From NCBI GenBank assembly GCA_964016985.1, contig OZ024826.1, positions 57,411,735 to 57,475,734 on the forward strand: 64,000 nucleotides of DNA, written 5' to 3'. Shown piece by piece: positions 1 through 10,432 of the stretch. This DNA is from Anodontia alba (taxonomy: Eukaryota > Mollusca > Bivalvia > Lucinida > Lucinidae). Below the pieces are notes generated by a model. The model saw only the letters and a list, made by a program, of their open reading frames with translations, made no database searches and was not told the DNA's origin. Position numbers and translations under genes: made by a program. Each line of letters begins with the position of its first letter. The stretch's first letter is position 1.

Positions 1-240
1 TTCAGGCAATATGTGAAGACTGATCAGTCTGGGCATCTGCACAGGCTGATCTGTTAGACTGATCCAAGTCTTTGCTGGGTGCATATGCAGTCTTGTAGGA
101 AGTGCTGAGCTGTTGTTCATATTAACTTCAGATCTTTTACCTTTAATACATATGAAAATATTTTGAATCAAATTTATGATTTAAGGGTCAGTATTATAAC
201 TATGCCTTGGACACACCAAATATGCCTAACAAGCTTTGCA

Positions 241-276
241 CCCCCCCCCCCCCCCCCCCCTCACACACACACACAC
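241..276. repeat. Poly-C plus (CA)n microsatellite
   Basis: Twenty C residues followed by about seven CA units. Bases 1-240 show only GATCAG-type fragments and no gene. Confidence 0.95.
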
Positions 277-417
277 AAAAAAGATATAGATACTTCATCT
301 GTTTTCAGTTTTGTGAATGTGATCATTGCTCTCAAGGGTCATTCCTTATAGAAACTATTTAAGACATGTTCATACTGATCCATTAGCCCTGGTCATGCTG
401 AAGCTCATACTGATCCA

Positions 418-623
418 TTAACCCTGGTCATACTGAATTAAGATGCCATGCCCACTTCTAAGTTTCAGCCAATCAGATTACTTAATCCAGGATGTTGATG
501 CAAATGTACATTCTAATTGACAACCAGTGCAGATCCAGAGCATTTGGCTTCTGAAAAGCCAACTGATCTGAATTTCCATTTGCAAAGGCAGGGTATATCC
601 AGGTTTATTTGGACTAGGATTAA
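418..623. mobile_element. TTAA-flanked MITE (family M1), copy 1
   Basis: First of six copies of a roughly 210-bp element with ends CCCTTGTCATGCTGAA / TTCAGCAGGACAAGGG, flanked by TTAA, with an internal hairpin (AGATCAGTTGGCTTCT and its complement). TTAA flanks suggest a piggyBac-type target (inference). This copy is diverged. A short duplicate of its left end lies at about 383-400. Confidence 0.7.
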
Positions 624-888
624 TATCATATCATTGCTGTAGCCGAAATAAAGGTCAACATCATAGAATTACGAATTTTGTTAACATTAAATTTGAATTG
701 GTTTAAAAAGTTTGTATGAATGTCTTTCTGTTCTATATTTCTGGACATCTTTTTTGAGGTTGTTGACTTATGTATAGTATTGCTACAAGATGCACAATGA
801 TCAACTGGCATACTATTGCTCCTGCAAACCCCAAGGTCAAGGTTAAATACTTTGAAAAACAGTGTAGAAGATGTCCAGGAAGGGCCAC

Positions 889-969
889 AATCTCAGAACA
901 TAGCCTACCAATGACATCTCAGAACATAGCCTACCAATGACATCTCAGAACATAGCATACCTATGACAT
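889..969. repeat. 27-bp tandem repeat, three units
   Basis: Three consecutive units of catctcagaacatagcctac plus caatga; the third differs by a few bases. The rest of 630-1405 shows no recognisable gene or repeat. Confidence 0.85.
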
Positions 970-1410
970 TGAGGGGAAAACAAATAACCATGACAGACAG
1001 TACATATGCCACAAAGCAAAGCAACCAACTTCCAAAAATCTGCATTCCCTTTGCCAGTAGCAATGGCTGGGGTATACACGAGTGCTTACCTATTAGCTTT
1101 ATCTGATATTGGTAGTGAATGCCTACCTACTTGCTTTATCAAAATTGCTCAGTATGAGCACAAAGCATGCACATTTGTAAGTGTCTCCCTAATCTGACTT
1201 GTCAGTTATGCAAACTAGGCTACACACTATTGTGCATTTAATTTGCATCATTCTAAAGTTATCAGATAGTAACTACACACTGCTACATGAAATAAATGTA
1301 GTTGTGACATACATTAACAGAAAAACTCCACAGCTGCCTGCAAGTCCATGTAGATCAGTGTCTCTCTATATTTGCTGATTTACTTTATAGGATCATAACT
1401 CTACAGTAAA

Positions 1411-3203
1411 ACAAGAGCTGTCGGAGGACAGCGAGCTCGCCTGCTGGGTACATTTTATATTGTAACATTTTTATCATTAAGCCATATAATATAGGTCACA
1501 CTGACCTAGATGTATTTGTATGTAAATCATTTTGTCATATAGATATAATAATCCAGGTATGACAATTCTCCATGAAATAGTAATAAAAATAAAAGGCAAA
1601 ATCACTGAAGCATGAAATATAGGTCACAATGACCTAGATATAGTAAGTGGTCATTCATTGGGTCACATGGAACAAATATCCCAGGTGTGACATTTATCCA
1701 ACAAATATTCAAGATATAAGGCAAAATCACTGAACCATGAAATATAGGTCACACCAACAGAGATATATTTTGACGTCAATAATCGGGTCACAAGGAACTA
1801 ATATCCCAGGTGTGACATTTATCCAACAAATAGTATTCAAGATATAAGGCAAAATCACTGAACCATGAAATATAGGTCACAATGACCTAGATATAGTAAG
1901 TGGTCATTCATTGGGTCACATGAAAGTAATATCCCAGGTGTGACATTTATCCAACAAATAGTATTCAAGATATAAGGCAAAATCACTGAACCATGAAATA
2001 TAGGTCACACCAACAGAGATATATTTTGACGTCAATAATCGGGTCACAAGGAACTAATATCCCAGGTGTGACATTTATCCAACAAATAGTATTCAAGATA
2101 TAAGGCAAAATCACTGAACCATGAAATATAGGTCACAATGACCTAGATATAGTAAGTGGTCATTCATTGGGTCACATGGAACTAATATCCCAGGTGTGAC
2201 ATTTATCCAACAAATAGTATTCAAGATATAAGGCAAAATCACTGAACCATGAAATATAGGTCACAATGACCTAGATATAGTAAGTGGTCATTCATTGGGT
2301 CACATGGAACTAATATCCCAGGTGTGACATTTATCCAACAAATAGTATTCAAGATATAAGGCAAAATCACTGAACCATGAAATATAGGTCACAATGACCT
2401 AGATATAGTAAGTGGTCATTCATTGGGTCACATGGAAGTAATATCCCAGGTGTGACATTTAACCAACAAATAGTATTCAAGATATAAGGCAAAATCACTG
2501 AACCATGAAATATAGGTCACAATGACCTAGATATAGTAAGTGGTCATTCATTGGGTCACATGGAAGTAATATCCCAGGTGTGACATTTATCCAACAAATA
2601 GTATTCAAGATATAAGGCAAAATCACTGGACCGTGAAATCTAGGTGACCTGGACCGTAAAATGTAGGTCGCCATGACCTTCACTCTCTTACACTTAAACT
2701 GATGTCACATAGTTAGCTGATGTATAACCAGTTGTGTCTATAACCTGTAGGCATATAAGATTTTACAAATGTGTCCTAGATTTTGACCCCTAGCCCCACC
2801 CCAAGGCCCACCCTGAGGTATGAACCCAGGGGTATGTTCTTTTGGAATCTCAGAAGACTCGTCCAGGTACCCAAATTCTAAATATGAATGCTCTATGAGG
2901 AGTGAAAGTCAAGATATAAGAATTTGAAAAACTTTAACACAGTATTACAAAGGTGTCCTAGATTCTGACCCCTAGCCCCACCCAGGGGCATGAACCCAGG
3001 GGTTTATTCTCTTGGAATCTCAGAAGACCCTCCAAGGTACCTAAGTTCCAAATTTGATGCCTCTGTGAGGAGTGACTGTTGAGATATAAGCATTTGAAAA
3101 ACTTTAACGCAGTGTGACGGGAACGGGAACGGGAACGCAAACGCAAACGTGTACGACCGGGGTGACTACAATAGCTCTCCTTGTACTTCGTACAGGCGAG
3201 CTA
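1411..3203 (+). mobile_element. Helentron-like non-autonomous element E1 (HINE type)
   Basis: Starts ACAAGAG followed by a hairpin (GCTGTC, loop GGAG, GACAGC at 1417-1432). The 5' subterminal repeat AGCTCGCCTG (1434-1443) is the exact complement of CAGGCGAGCT (3193-3202). A 128-bp tandem array fills 1560-2640. The right part holds a GGGAAC/CAAACG-rich tract and a terminal hairpin: TAGCTC paired with GAGCTA and CTTGTAC with GTACAGG around a TTC loop (3172-3203). Flanks are A on both sides. No Rep/helicase frame is present. Architecture matches DINE-1/HINE/pearl elements by family knowledge; class assignment is inference. Confidence 0.7.
1560..2640. repeat. 128-bp tandem array inside E1
   Basis: About eight units beginning catgaaatataggtcaca at 1612, 1736, 1864, 1992, 2120, 2249, 2376 and 2504. 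Units at 1736 and 1992 carry a variant centre (caccaacagagatatatttt) absent from the others, giving order A-B-A-B-A-A-A-A. Confidence 0.92.
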
Positions 3204-3329
3204 AAAATGAGTCATTAAGCCAGCAATGAAGGTCTTGATCAGCCTGCATGGATTAGTCAACCTTATTTTAACTGCTCATGCTTTGAGATGTAGTAACTGA
3301 CTGTAAATAACTGGGCCATTTATATCCTA

Positions 3330-3690
3330 AATATTGGGAGACCTCAACTCCTTACCATACTGGTCCTGAAATTTGAACAACTCCATTTGACTATCCCATA
3401 CTGAACAACTCCATTTGACTATACCATACTGGTCATGAAATTTGAACAACTCCATTTGACTATCCCATACTGGTCATGAAATTTGTTCAACTCCATTTGA
3501 CTATCCCATAGTGGTCATGAAATTTGAACAACTCCATTTGACTATCCCATACTGGTCCTGAAATTTGAACAACTCAATTTGACTATCTGCTGATTTGCTG
3601 AATGAATAACAAACAATGTAGCTACTGATCAGATGCCACATTATGTTGTGTCTGATCTGATCTACACTGTTTACTCAAGTCTGCCTGAAT
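3330..3690. repeat. MITE with amplified 41-bp internal unit
   Basis: A decayed M3-type MITE (taaatattgggaga at the left) whose inner segment, aactccatttgactatccca with tactggtcatgaaatttg, is repeated about six times between 3356 and 3590. A GATCAGATGCC / TGATCTGATC stem follows. Confidence 0.75.
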
Positions 3691-3729
3691 AATTAAGGTA
3701 ACTGTGGTATGATCTATTTCATGGAAATA

Positions 3730-3937
3730 CTAATCCTTGTCAAGGTGAATAAATTAAGATGCAACACCCAATTTTCAGCCAATCAGATTATTTGACCCAG
3801 GTTGTTGATATAAATTCATATACTGAATGACAAACAGTGCAGATCCAGATCAGTTGGCTTCTTCAGAAGCCAACTGATCTGGATCTACACTATTTGCAAT
3901 GGCAGGGTATATCCGGGTTCAGCAGGACAAGGGTTAA
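3730..3937. mobile_element. M1 MITE, copy 2
   Basis: Right end TTCAGCAGGACAAGGG followed by TTAA (3934-3937); left flank decayed to CTAA. The internal palindrome CAGATCAGTTGGCTTCT is intact. Confidence 0.8.
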
Positions 3938-3997
3938 AGGCCCAGAATAAATTCATTTCAATGCAAGTTTCTTAATGAAGTTTCTGCTTATTTTCAG

Positions 3998-4074
3998 ATG
4001 ACGGTTATGGTGATTTCTTGACATATACTGAAGATCATAGATTAGATGAAGTTTTACCAGGAGAGACAAATTGA
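3998..4074 (+). CDS. Candidate last coding exon of an unidentified gene
   Basis: A good acceptor (gcttattttcag) ends at 3997 and is followed by one open frame (entry with one carried base) to TGA at 4072-4074. It encodes DDGYGDFLTYTEDHRL then DEVLPGETN. The peptide is compositionally normal, acidic and unlike the surrounding repeats. No partner exon was found upstream in 1-3997, so the rest of the gene would be left of the window. Family not recognised. It could be a chance frame in a transposon-rich region. Confidence 0.4.
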
Positions 4075-4149
4075 CTCAGCCATGTGTATCAACAATTTTT
4101 TAAGACTATAAGAAACAAAAAGAATTTTTATCACCGAGTGCATCAGTTT

Positions 4150-4342
4150 TAATGCTTTGCATGCTGAGTAAACTTTCAGCAGATGACACTTTTAAATATT
4201 TTTATTTTTTCCAAGAAAATAGGCTTTGACATTTCATGCAAATTGCGTCTTTAGGAGATAACTCACATGAAATGTAAAATCCAGTTTTATAGAAAAATAT
4301 CGCCAATATTTTGTCTGCTTAATTTGCCCAAAGTGTTATTAG
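4150..4342. mobile_element. M7 foldback MITE, copy 1
   Basis: Imperfect palindrome built on TTTGACATTTCATGCAAATT and its complement, with outer arms like GGGCAAATTCAGCAGA. Related copies at 7938, 9062, 40305 and 61170. A further partial copy follows at about 4375-4830. Confidence 0.65.
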
Positions 4343-4985
4343 AACAGTTTTACTTGATTCAGTAACCATTATCCAGTGGCACTTTCTGGGCAAATTCAGA
4401 CAACAAATTCATTATTTTAATATTTTTATTTTTGTTTTCTCCAGAAAATAAGGTTTAACATTTCATACAGCATGTCAAACATTGTCTTCTCGGAAAAAAA
4501 GAAATACATTTTTATTTTGCACTTGCAAACATTTTATCCAGCAAAGTAAAGTTAATGAATATAGACATATAGACTTTAAAATACTGGAGGCTATTATTAT
4601 TATCTTTTTTTTTTTTTTTTTTTTATTTAATAAATTAGAGCTTTATTGGAAGGAATTGGAGTTTATTTAATCTTTTCAACTTTACGGACAAATTCAGCAA
4701 AGGACAAATAATAATGTTTTTCTCATGTTTCTCACTAATAGACTCTAAAATTTCATGCAAATTGTCTCTTTACGAGGCTACTTTCTGTAAAAAATAATGA
4801 AAAAATATTTCAAAGTGTCGTCTGCTGAATTTTTTACCCAGCATGCTAGGTGATAATCATGTAGTCTGGCTGCATTTTCCCAGATGACAAGTAAATGCCC
4901 ATTTACCTTTTTTTTTGTGCAATAACTGTGATCATGCATTTATGCCACAGCTTGAGAAAAAAAGCCCTGTAATATTACTATATTT

Positions 4986-5335
4986 GACCTAATTACCGTA
5001 CATACCCCTAAAAGTGCACAGTCAAGCAATTCCATAGTCTTCAGATTACAGCCGGTGAACTTTTTGTTTACATCTTTATGAAGACATATGTTGTGGGTAC
5101 CCATTTGAATTGCATCAACTAATAAGTACCTACAATAATGCTTTTAAAAAGAAAATCAGAAAAAAAAAAAACACAATATCATAGCATAAGCATCATTAGA
5201 TAAGTCCTTCCCAGATCTTTTTAAGCGTACCCTTAGCAGAGGTGGATACATATTTTACCACAAGTTTTCCCAGTAATTTTGAAAAACCTATTTAAAGTGC
5301 ATGGTGCTGTAATTAGGTCAACTACCGTATGTACA
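4986..5335. mobile_element. M6 MITE, copy 1
   Basis: About 345 bp with inverted ends around GACCTAATTACCGTA / TAATTAGGTCAACTACCGTA, sharing its body (AGTCAAGCAATTCC, TTTTCCCAGTAATTTTG) with 12652-12996. The interval 5340-5660 shows no recognisable feature. Confidence 0.65.
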
Positions 5336-5664
5336 GCTAGGACTTGGAAGCATCATGGGCTTTCACAGAACTTTCTCGGTTCATCAATATATTCTATAAT
5401 ATATGACTGCAAGCAAACAACGAAGGCCCTGTGTGGATATGCAAGCTGATCTGGGCCTTCTATGTCTAGGCAGACACGAAAGGCCCTTTTCTCAGGTTGT
5501 TGCTCAATTGTGCCAAAATATGCTATCTTGCCAAATTGCCATTGTTTCTAAATCATGACTACATAAAATGTTAACAAGTCTAGTGATTATCTCTGTTTTC
5601 TTTAGCATAATCCTGCTATATTCTGTAGGATTCCGCTATTAAGACCACATTTGGTACTGCCTAA

Positions 5665-5942
5665 TTTGATTGAGTTGGGGTTTAACGACACCTTAACCCT
5701 TTTGGGTCATTTTGTGTCGTCTCCCAGAGAAAGGGAGAAAAGAGATAGAAGAGATAGTAGAGATGAAAGAGAGGGACAGAAAATAAGAAGGAACAGGAAT
5801 GAAAGTAAAGGAACAGAAGAAATGAAAACATTCCTTTCTACCCTTATCTGCTACAAGGATAGCAGGCCTTGCCCAACTGTAAGCTAATCTCAGTTGGATA
5901 CCCCGGTGACGGAAGATAAATGACACCTCCACACCAAACCAC
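5665..5942 (-). repeat. SINE2 copy
   Basis: Roughly 280-bp interspersed repeat present five times in the window (5665, 23727/25163, 39136, 59586, 60655). One end reads GTGTTGGGGTTTAACGACA and resembles the 3' tail of SINE1; the body is rich in GAGA/GGGA; the other end has GATAGCAGGCCTTGCCCA. Orientation is set by the shared tail. No clear A/B boxes seen, so its promoter class is uncertain. Confidence 0.7.
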
Positions 5943-5999
5943 CCATGTTGGCACTACTGTCTAATAGTGGTCTTATTAATTGAGTGGTCTTAATATTGA

Positions 6000-6170
6000 A
6001 TGTAAAGCACACCTCAGGACAAATGTTTTTTTCAACCAAAAAGTACTGATATTTTTCTTTTTTCTCCACAAGAACTATGTTGTTGGTACTCATTAGAAGA
6101 GACTCAGTGAGGCTCTTCTAATGAGCACCCATAAAATATTTTTTTTTGTGTAGAAATACGAAAAATATTA
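6000..6170. mobile_element. M4 palindromic MITE, copy 1
   Basis: Family M4 is a near-perfect palindrome centred on ACTCATTAGAAG(N)CTTCTAATGAGT with arms ATATGTTGTGGGTA and a wider flank TTTTTCTTATTTCTCC. This is a decayed copy. Further copies are listed separately. Confidence 0.6.
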
Positions 6171-6289
6171 TCCCTTTCATCTGGAGCTGTGTATAACAGA
6201 AACCATTTGGGACTGGCAAAAACTGGTCTTAGTAGCGGAGTGGTCTTATTTTCCAGTGGTCTTAATTGCAGAATTTTACTGTATACCTC

Positions 6290-6480
6290 TATATATACAA
6301 TACCATATTAATCCTAAATATTGGGACACCCTACCCACTCATCATACTTGTTCTGATATTTGAACAAGTCCATTTGGCTCCTTGCCTACGTTTCTACAAA
6401 CTGCTGGATGAGTGGCAAACAGTTTGCCACTCATCCAGCAATTTTACACATATTCACACGTAGTAAAATGAACTTGCTGA
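6290..6480. mobile_element. Decayed M3-type MITE
   Basis: Left end ATCCTAAATATTGGGACA as in M3. The centre is a short palindrome around GATGAGTGGCAAAC / GTTTGCCACTCATC (6406-6436). Right end not resolved. Intervals 6550-6720 and 6800-7480 show no gene; a hairpin (GAAAAGAGGAGAAA and its complement) lies at 6730-6783. Confidence 0.5.
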
Positions 6481-7492
6481 AGAGAAGTATAAGGAAAAGT
6501 GTCACAAATTTATCCCAAATTTCCATGAAAATGGAATTATGAGTCAAAGGGTGGTTCATTTGAACTCCCACAAACCCCTCTGAATCCACCTCTGACACTT
6601 ACTGAAATTGCTGTTTTGAAATATAGTCGATTCTTTTTATCTTGACTTTGCTTGTTGAATAATGGCTTATCTCAAAGTGAAAATCTGGTCCCTTTTTTTC
6701 AACATGGGAATCTAAAAACGGGTGACAAAATATTGTAGAAAAGAGGAGAAAGGAGCAATTTCTCCTCTTTTCCACAATATTTTCAATATATCTCTAACTT
6801 TCGGCGTCAAATTATATATTCATTTGTGAAATGAGGTTGTTTGATTTATTTTTTCCTCATTTCTGCAAACCTGATAGGTCATGGTATGGATATCTCGAAG
6901 TATTTTAGAGTGTCCTTGGACTACGAGATAACGAGTGTCGACTGTGCTTTGAAATTAGAGGAAGAGTTTACAAATTTTGTACGTTTATGTGAGGCAGACA
7001 TATATAATGTTAATGTGGCCCTATAGTGATTGTTCTAGATCTTCCATGTAAAATTTGTTATGGAGCAAAAAGGTGTCTTCGAGCATGAGCAAAATGTGAG
7101 GATTCATATAATCCTGCACAAACCGGAAAATCTGAAATGTTCTTTCCAACTATTCTGTGGTTTACCATAATCTTTTCTTAAGTGAAATATCTTAAAAAAT
7201 TGCTTTGCTGAACAAATAAACCCTTTGTATGCCTGTCTTGTATAGGCACATTAAGTTTGTCAACTCTTTACTCACTTTTAAAATAAAGTGATAATGAGCA
7301 TCTCTACCATCTGAATAAATATACTAGGATACACAAGGTAACCCATAAGAATGTGCTCATTGAATCATATAACTGAAACTAGCATAGAAACTGCAAATCA
7401 GTTTAGTGTTTCCATAGAACATATTTTTCTTGTAATATATGCAGAATTCAATTTATTTTCTTAATAAATACTGGGTTCTGGTGAAACAATTT

Positions 7493-7725
7493 GTTTTTTG
7501 TTTGTGCTGAGGTTTTACGGCCCAGTCAACCCAATGGGGTCATGTCGAGCGCGGTCAGTTTACCTAACCACACGTTTACTGGGCAGGCTTAGTCCTCTAA
7601 GCGGTTAACCAGTATTGTGCACATTCTTTCGCCAGAAACTGACAAATGCCCTTCTTGAATCAGCGGAAGGGAAAGAATGTCCGTAGAAAATATTTCATGA
7701 TCAATCTCCATGAAAGAGCTGGTGA
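7493..7725 (-). repeat. SINE1 copy, 5' truncated
   Basis: Tail-side two thirds of SINE1 in reverse orientation, starting at TTTGTTTGTGCTGAGG. The tRNA-like head is missing. See 44163-44465 for the full element. Confidence 0.85.
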
Positions 7726-7937
7726 AACAATATAACCCTAAAAATTTATAATATTTTTTTTTACTTTGGAAAAAAAGACTGTTAATTCTGTAAATTCACT
7801 TCAAAACCCAAAATATTTGGACAGCCAAATCTGAGTAAACAGTGTATGCACAGATCAAACTGTTTCTGAAAGGGGCAGTTTGATCAGATCACACTATCTG
7901 ATCCATTAACACTGTTTTCTCTTCAGTCAGTCATTTT

Positions 7938-8134
7938 AACCTTTATTACACTCTGGGCAAATTCAGCAAACAACAAATTGAGGATATTTTTTTTTATTTT
8001 TCAAGAAAACAAGCTTTGACATTTGACACAATTTTTGCACAAAATGTCAAAGCCCATTTTCAATAAAAATCAAAAAAACAAAAAAAATTCAAAATGTTAT
8101 CTCTTGAAATTTTTACCCAAGTGCTAAGTGTTAA
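7938..8134. mobile_element. M7 foldback MITE, copy 2
   Basis: Palindromic arms around AAGCTTTGACATTTGACA and TGTCAAAGCCCATTTTC, outer GGGCAAATTCAGCA. Confidence 0.6.
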
Positions 8135-8158
8135 GACACATAACCCATTAGTTAATTT

Positions 8159-8468
8159 TTTTTTTTTTTTTGTGTTAAGGTTTTACGGCCCAGTCAACCC
8201 AATTGGGTCATGTTGAGCACGGTCAGTTTACCTAACCACACGTTGGGCAGGCTTAGTCCTCTAAGCGGTTAACCAGTATTGTGCAATCTTTCGCCAGAAA
8301 CTGACAACTGCCCTTCTTGAATCAGCGGAAGGGAGAGAATGACCGTAGAAAATATTTCATGATCAATCTCCACGAAAGAATGTTGCCGAACTCGGCGGGG
8401 GGTTGAACCCGCGACCTCCTGGTCTCAAGTCGGACGGCGCATCCAACTGAGCCACCGAGGCCGGCCAA
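8159..8468 (-). repeat. SINE1 copy, full length
   Basis: Complete reverse-orientation copy. Its tRNA-like head on the minus strand has an A box (GGTGGCTCAGTTGG) and B box (GCGGGTTCAACCC). The body contains TCAGTTTCTGGCGAAAG and the tail ends in the AACCTCAACACAAA-like motif followed by poly-A (poly-T on plus). Confidence 0.88.
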
Positions 8469-8836
8469 CTAGTTAATGTAACTAGTTAATGTAATGCAAG
8501 GTGTCGCAATATTTCGAATACAGTAAATGTCCTAAAATTTCAAAAACTTTAATCCTTACTTTTGTGGCCTAATTTTTGCTTTTTTTTAGTGGTTTCTTTA
8601 TATACATAGTCCTGATCCTGATCAGAGTGTTCCCGATTGAGGTGTTCTAATGATTAGCCATGTCTGTGAGAAAAAAATATCAAAATTTTTTGATTGTAAA
8701 AGGCACTTTATGAAAAGCAAGGATTATACAGCTGGGGGAAAGGAATCAAACATATGATTTCCAGGTGAAATAAGATATACACTGACCAGAATATGTCATT
8801 TAATTTGAACTTTGCACTGGCAACACAAGATGAAAG

Positions 8837-9045
8837 TACGGTAAATGTCCTAAAATTTCATACAACAAAGTTTTTGACAAACAGTGTAGACCCAGATCAG
8901 ACTGCTCCTTAAGCAGCAGTCTGATCAGAGTCTACACGGTTTGTCATTCCATGAAGTATTTTAAGAAACAACTGTATAAAAAGCAAAATTTAGGCAAAAA
9001 AAAAGTATGGAATAAACTGTTTGAAACTTTAGGACATTTACCGTA
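8837..9045. mobile_element. M2 MITE, copy 1
   Basis: TA-flanked element with ends CGGTAAATGTCCTAAAATTT / TTTAGGACATTTACCG and an internal hairpin AGACCCAGATCAGACTGC. Ends and TA flanks fit a Tc1/mariner-type MITE (inference). A left half of the same family lies at about 8520. Confidence 0.8.
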
Positions 9046-9061
9046 AGACAGAATGTCGGGA

Positions 9062-9240
9062 GTTAACCCTAGAAGCATAATTCAAAATCCTAGCAGAAGA
9101 CATTCTATCATACTTTTCCAAGAAAATAAGGCTTGACATTTCATGTGAATAGTCTGCTAAGCAGAAGATTCACATGAAATATCAAGCTGTATTTTCTTGG
9201 AATAAAGTCATCAGCTGCTGTTGTGTTAGGCACTTTAAAT
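9062..9240. mobile_element. M7 foldback MITE, copy 3
   Basis: Arms around GGCTTGACATTTCATGTGAA and TTCACATGAAATATCAAGC, loop near 9155. Confidence 0.65.
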
Positions 9241-9526
9241 GGTTAAATCTGAACACAATATTTCTGTAGTAGTTGAGCTACCTTGCATAAAAAGGTTTTA
9301 AGAACATTTTTGTGAAACAATTACCTTGCAAAGCATGGCTATCCACAGAGTTTGTTATAGGTTACCTCAATTCAGAAGACTATTATCCTAAATATTCAGA
9401 CACTTTCAACTCATTACCATACCTATCCTAAAATCTGAATGAGTTCAAACAACATATGCTTTTTTTTGTGGAGAAACAATAAAAACAATCTTTATCTGGA
9501 TATTCCTCTCATCTGTAGTTATATCA

Positions 9527-9840
9527 GTGCTTTGTTTGTGTTGAGGTTTTACAGCCCAGTCAACCTACTAGGGTAATGTCTCAAGCTCAGTCAGTTTACC
9601 TAAGCACACTTTTCCTGGGCATGCTTAGTCCTCTAAGCAGTTAACCAGTACTTGTGCACCTTCTTTCACCAGAAACTGACAACTGTGCTTCTTGAATCAG
9701 AGGAAGGGAGAAAATGACCTTAGAAAATATTTCATGACCAATCTCCATGAAAGAAAGTTGCCGGAGACAGCTGGGATCAAATTCACGACCTGCTGATCAC
9801 CAGTCGGACGTGCATCCAACCGATCTACAAGGCCAGCTAT
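9527..9840 (-). repeat. SINE1 copy, full length, diverged
   Basis: Reverse-orientation copy; tail motif TTTGTTTGTGTTGAGG at the left and a decayed tRNA-like head at the right. The interval 9850-10220 has no further recognisable element and probably includes the GEMIN8 3' UTR. Confidence 0.82.
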
Positions 9841-10220
9841 GTCAGAGCTACATCAACATCTTTTACAGTATCCAGTAATTCTGTTAACAGTGGACACTGA
9901 AAACCCTGATCCAGAGGCAGATCTAAGAAATTTTAATTGGGAGTTCAAAATTGCGGGGGTTGGATCTGATCAATTTTTAGCCAAAATTTGATAACTGCAT
10001 CCAGAATTCCCGATTAAAATGAAATAAGTGGGTTGGACTGACCTCTCACCACCCCTCACTCCCCATACACAAAGATCCTGAGCCCTGCTATGGATCAGCC
10101 ACTGTGATTTGACAACAATAGGCTCAGCTGATCTTCTGTGTGTTTATCTGTATATGCCCTGAAGACACTTTTTTGCATGATGCAGCCAACAAATGTGTCA
10201 TGATGCAACTCATTTCATGA

Positions 10221-10432
10221 CTAATTAAACACAATTTTTAGAGGCATATTTGGCCACATTTTAGGCTGTTTAAGGTCTTTATTCCTATCAAAGGTCATTT
10301 GTAATGCTGTTTCCATCCCATGAATCATGGCTGCTCCCTTCCCGTACAACATTTTCATCTCTGACGTTCTTCTTGAACCTGGCCTCTCTTTAGGAGCTTC
10401 AACAGTTCTCTCCTTTTGTGGACTAGCTTGCA
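10221..10432 (-). CDS. GEMIN8: GEMIN8 coding exon 4 with stop
   Basis: Acceptor ttctctttcag precedes 10432; TAG stop at 10223-10221. Encodes the conserved C-terminus: [46 protein letters not shown] and [15 protein letters not shown]. This is the part used to identify the gene together with exon 1. No clear AATAAA was seen close downstream; the 3' UTR end is undetermined. Confidence 0.92.

Noticed and set aside
1411..3203. Tandem arrays considered as a CRISPR array
   Set aside because: Repeat units are 128 bp or longer with no short repeat plus unique spacer pattern, and the genome is eukaryotic.
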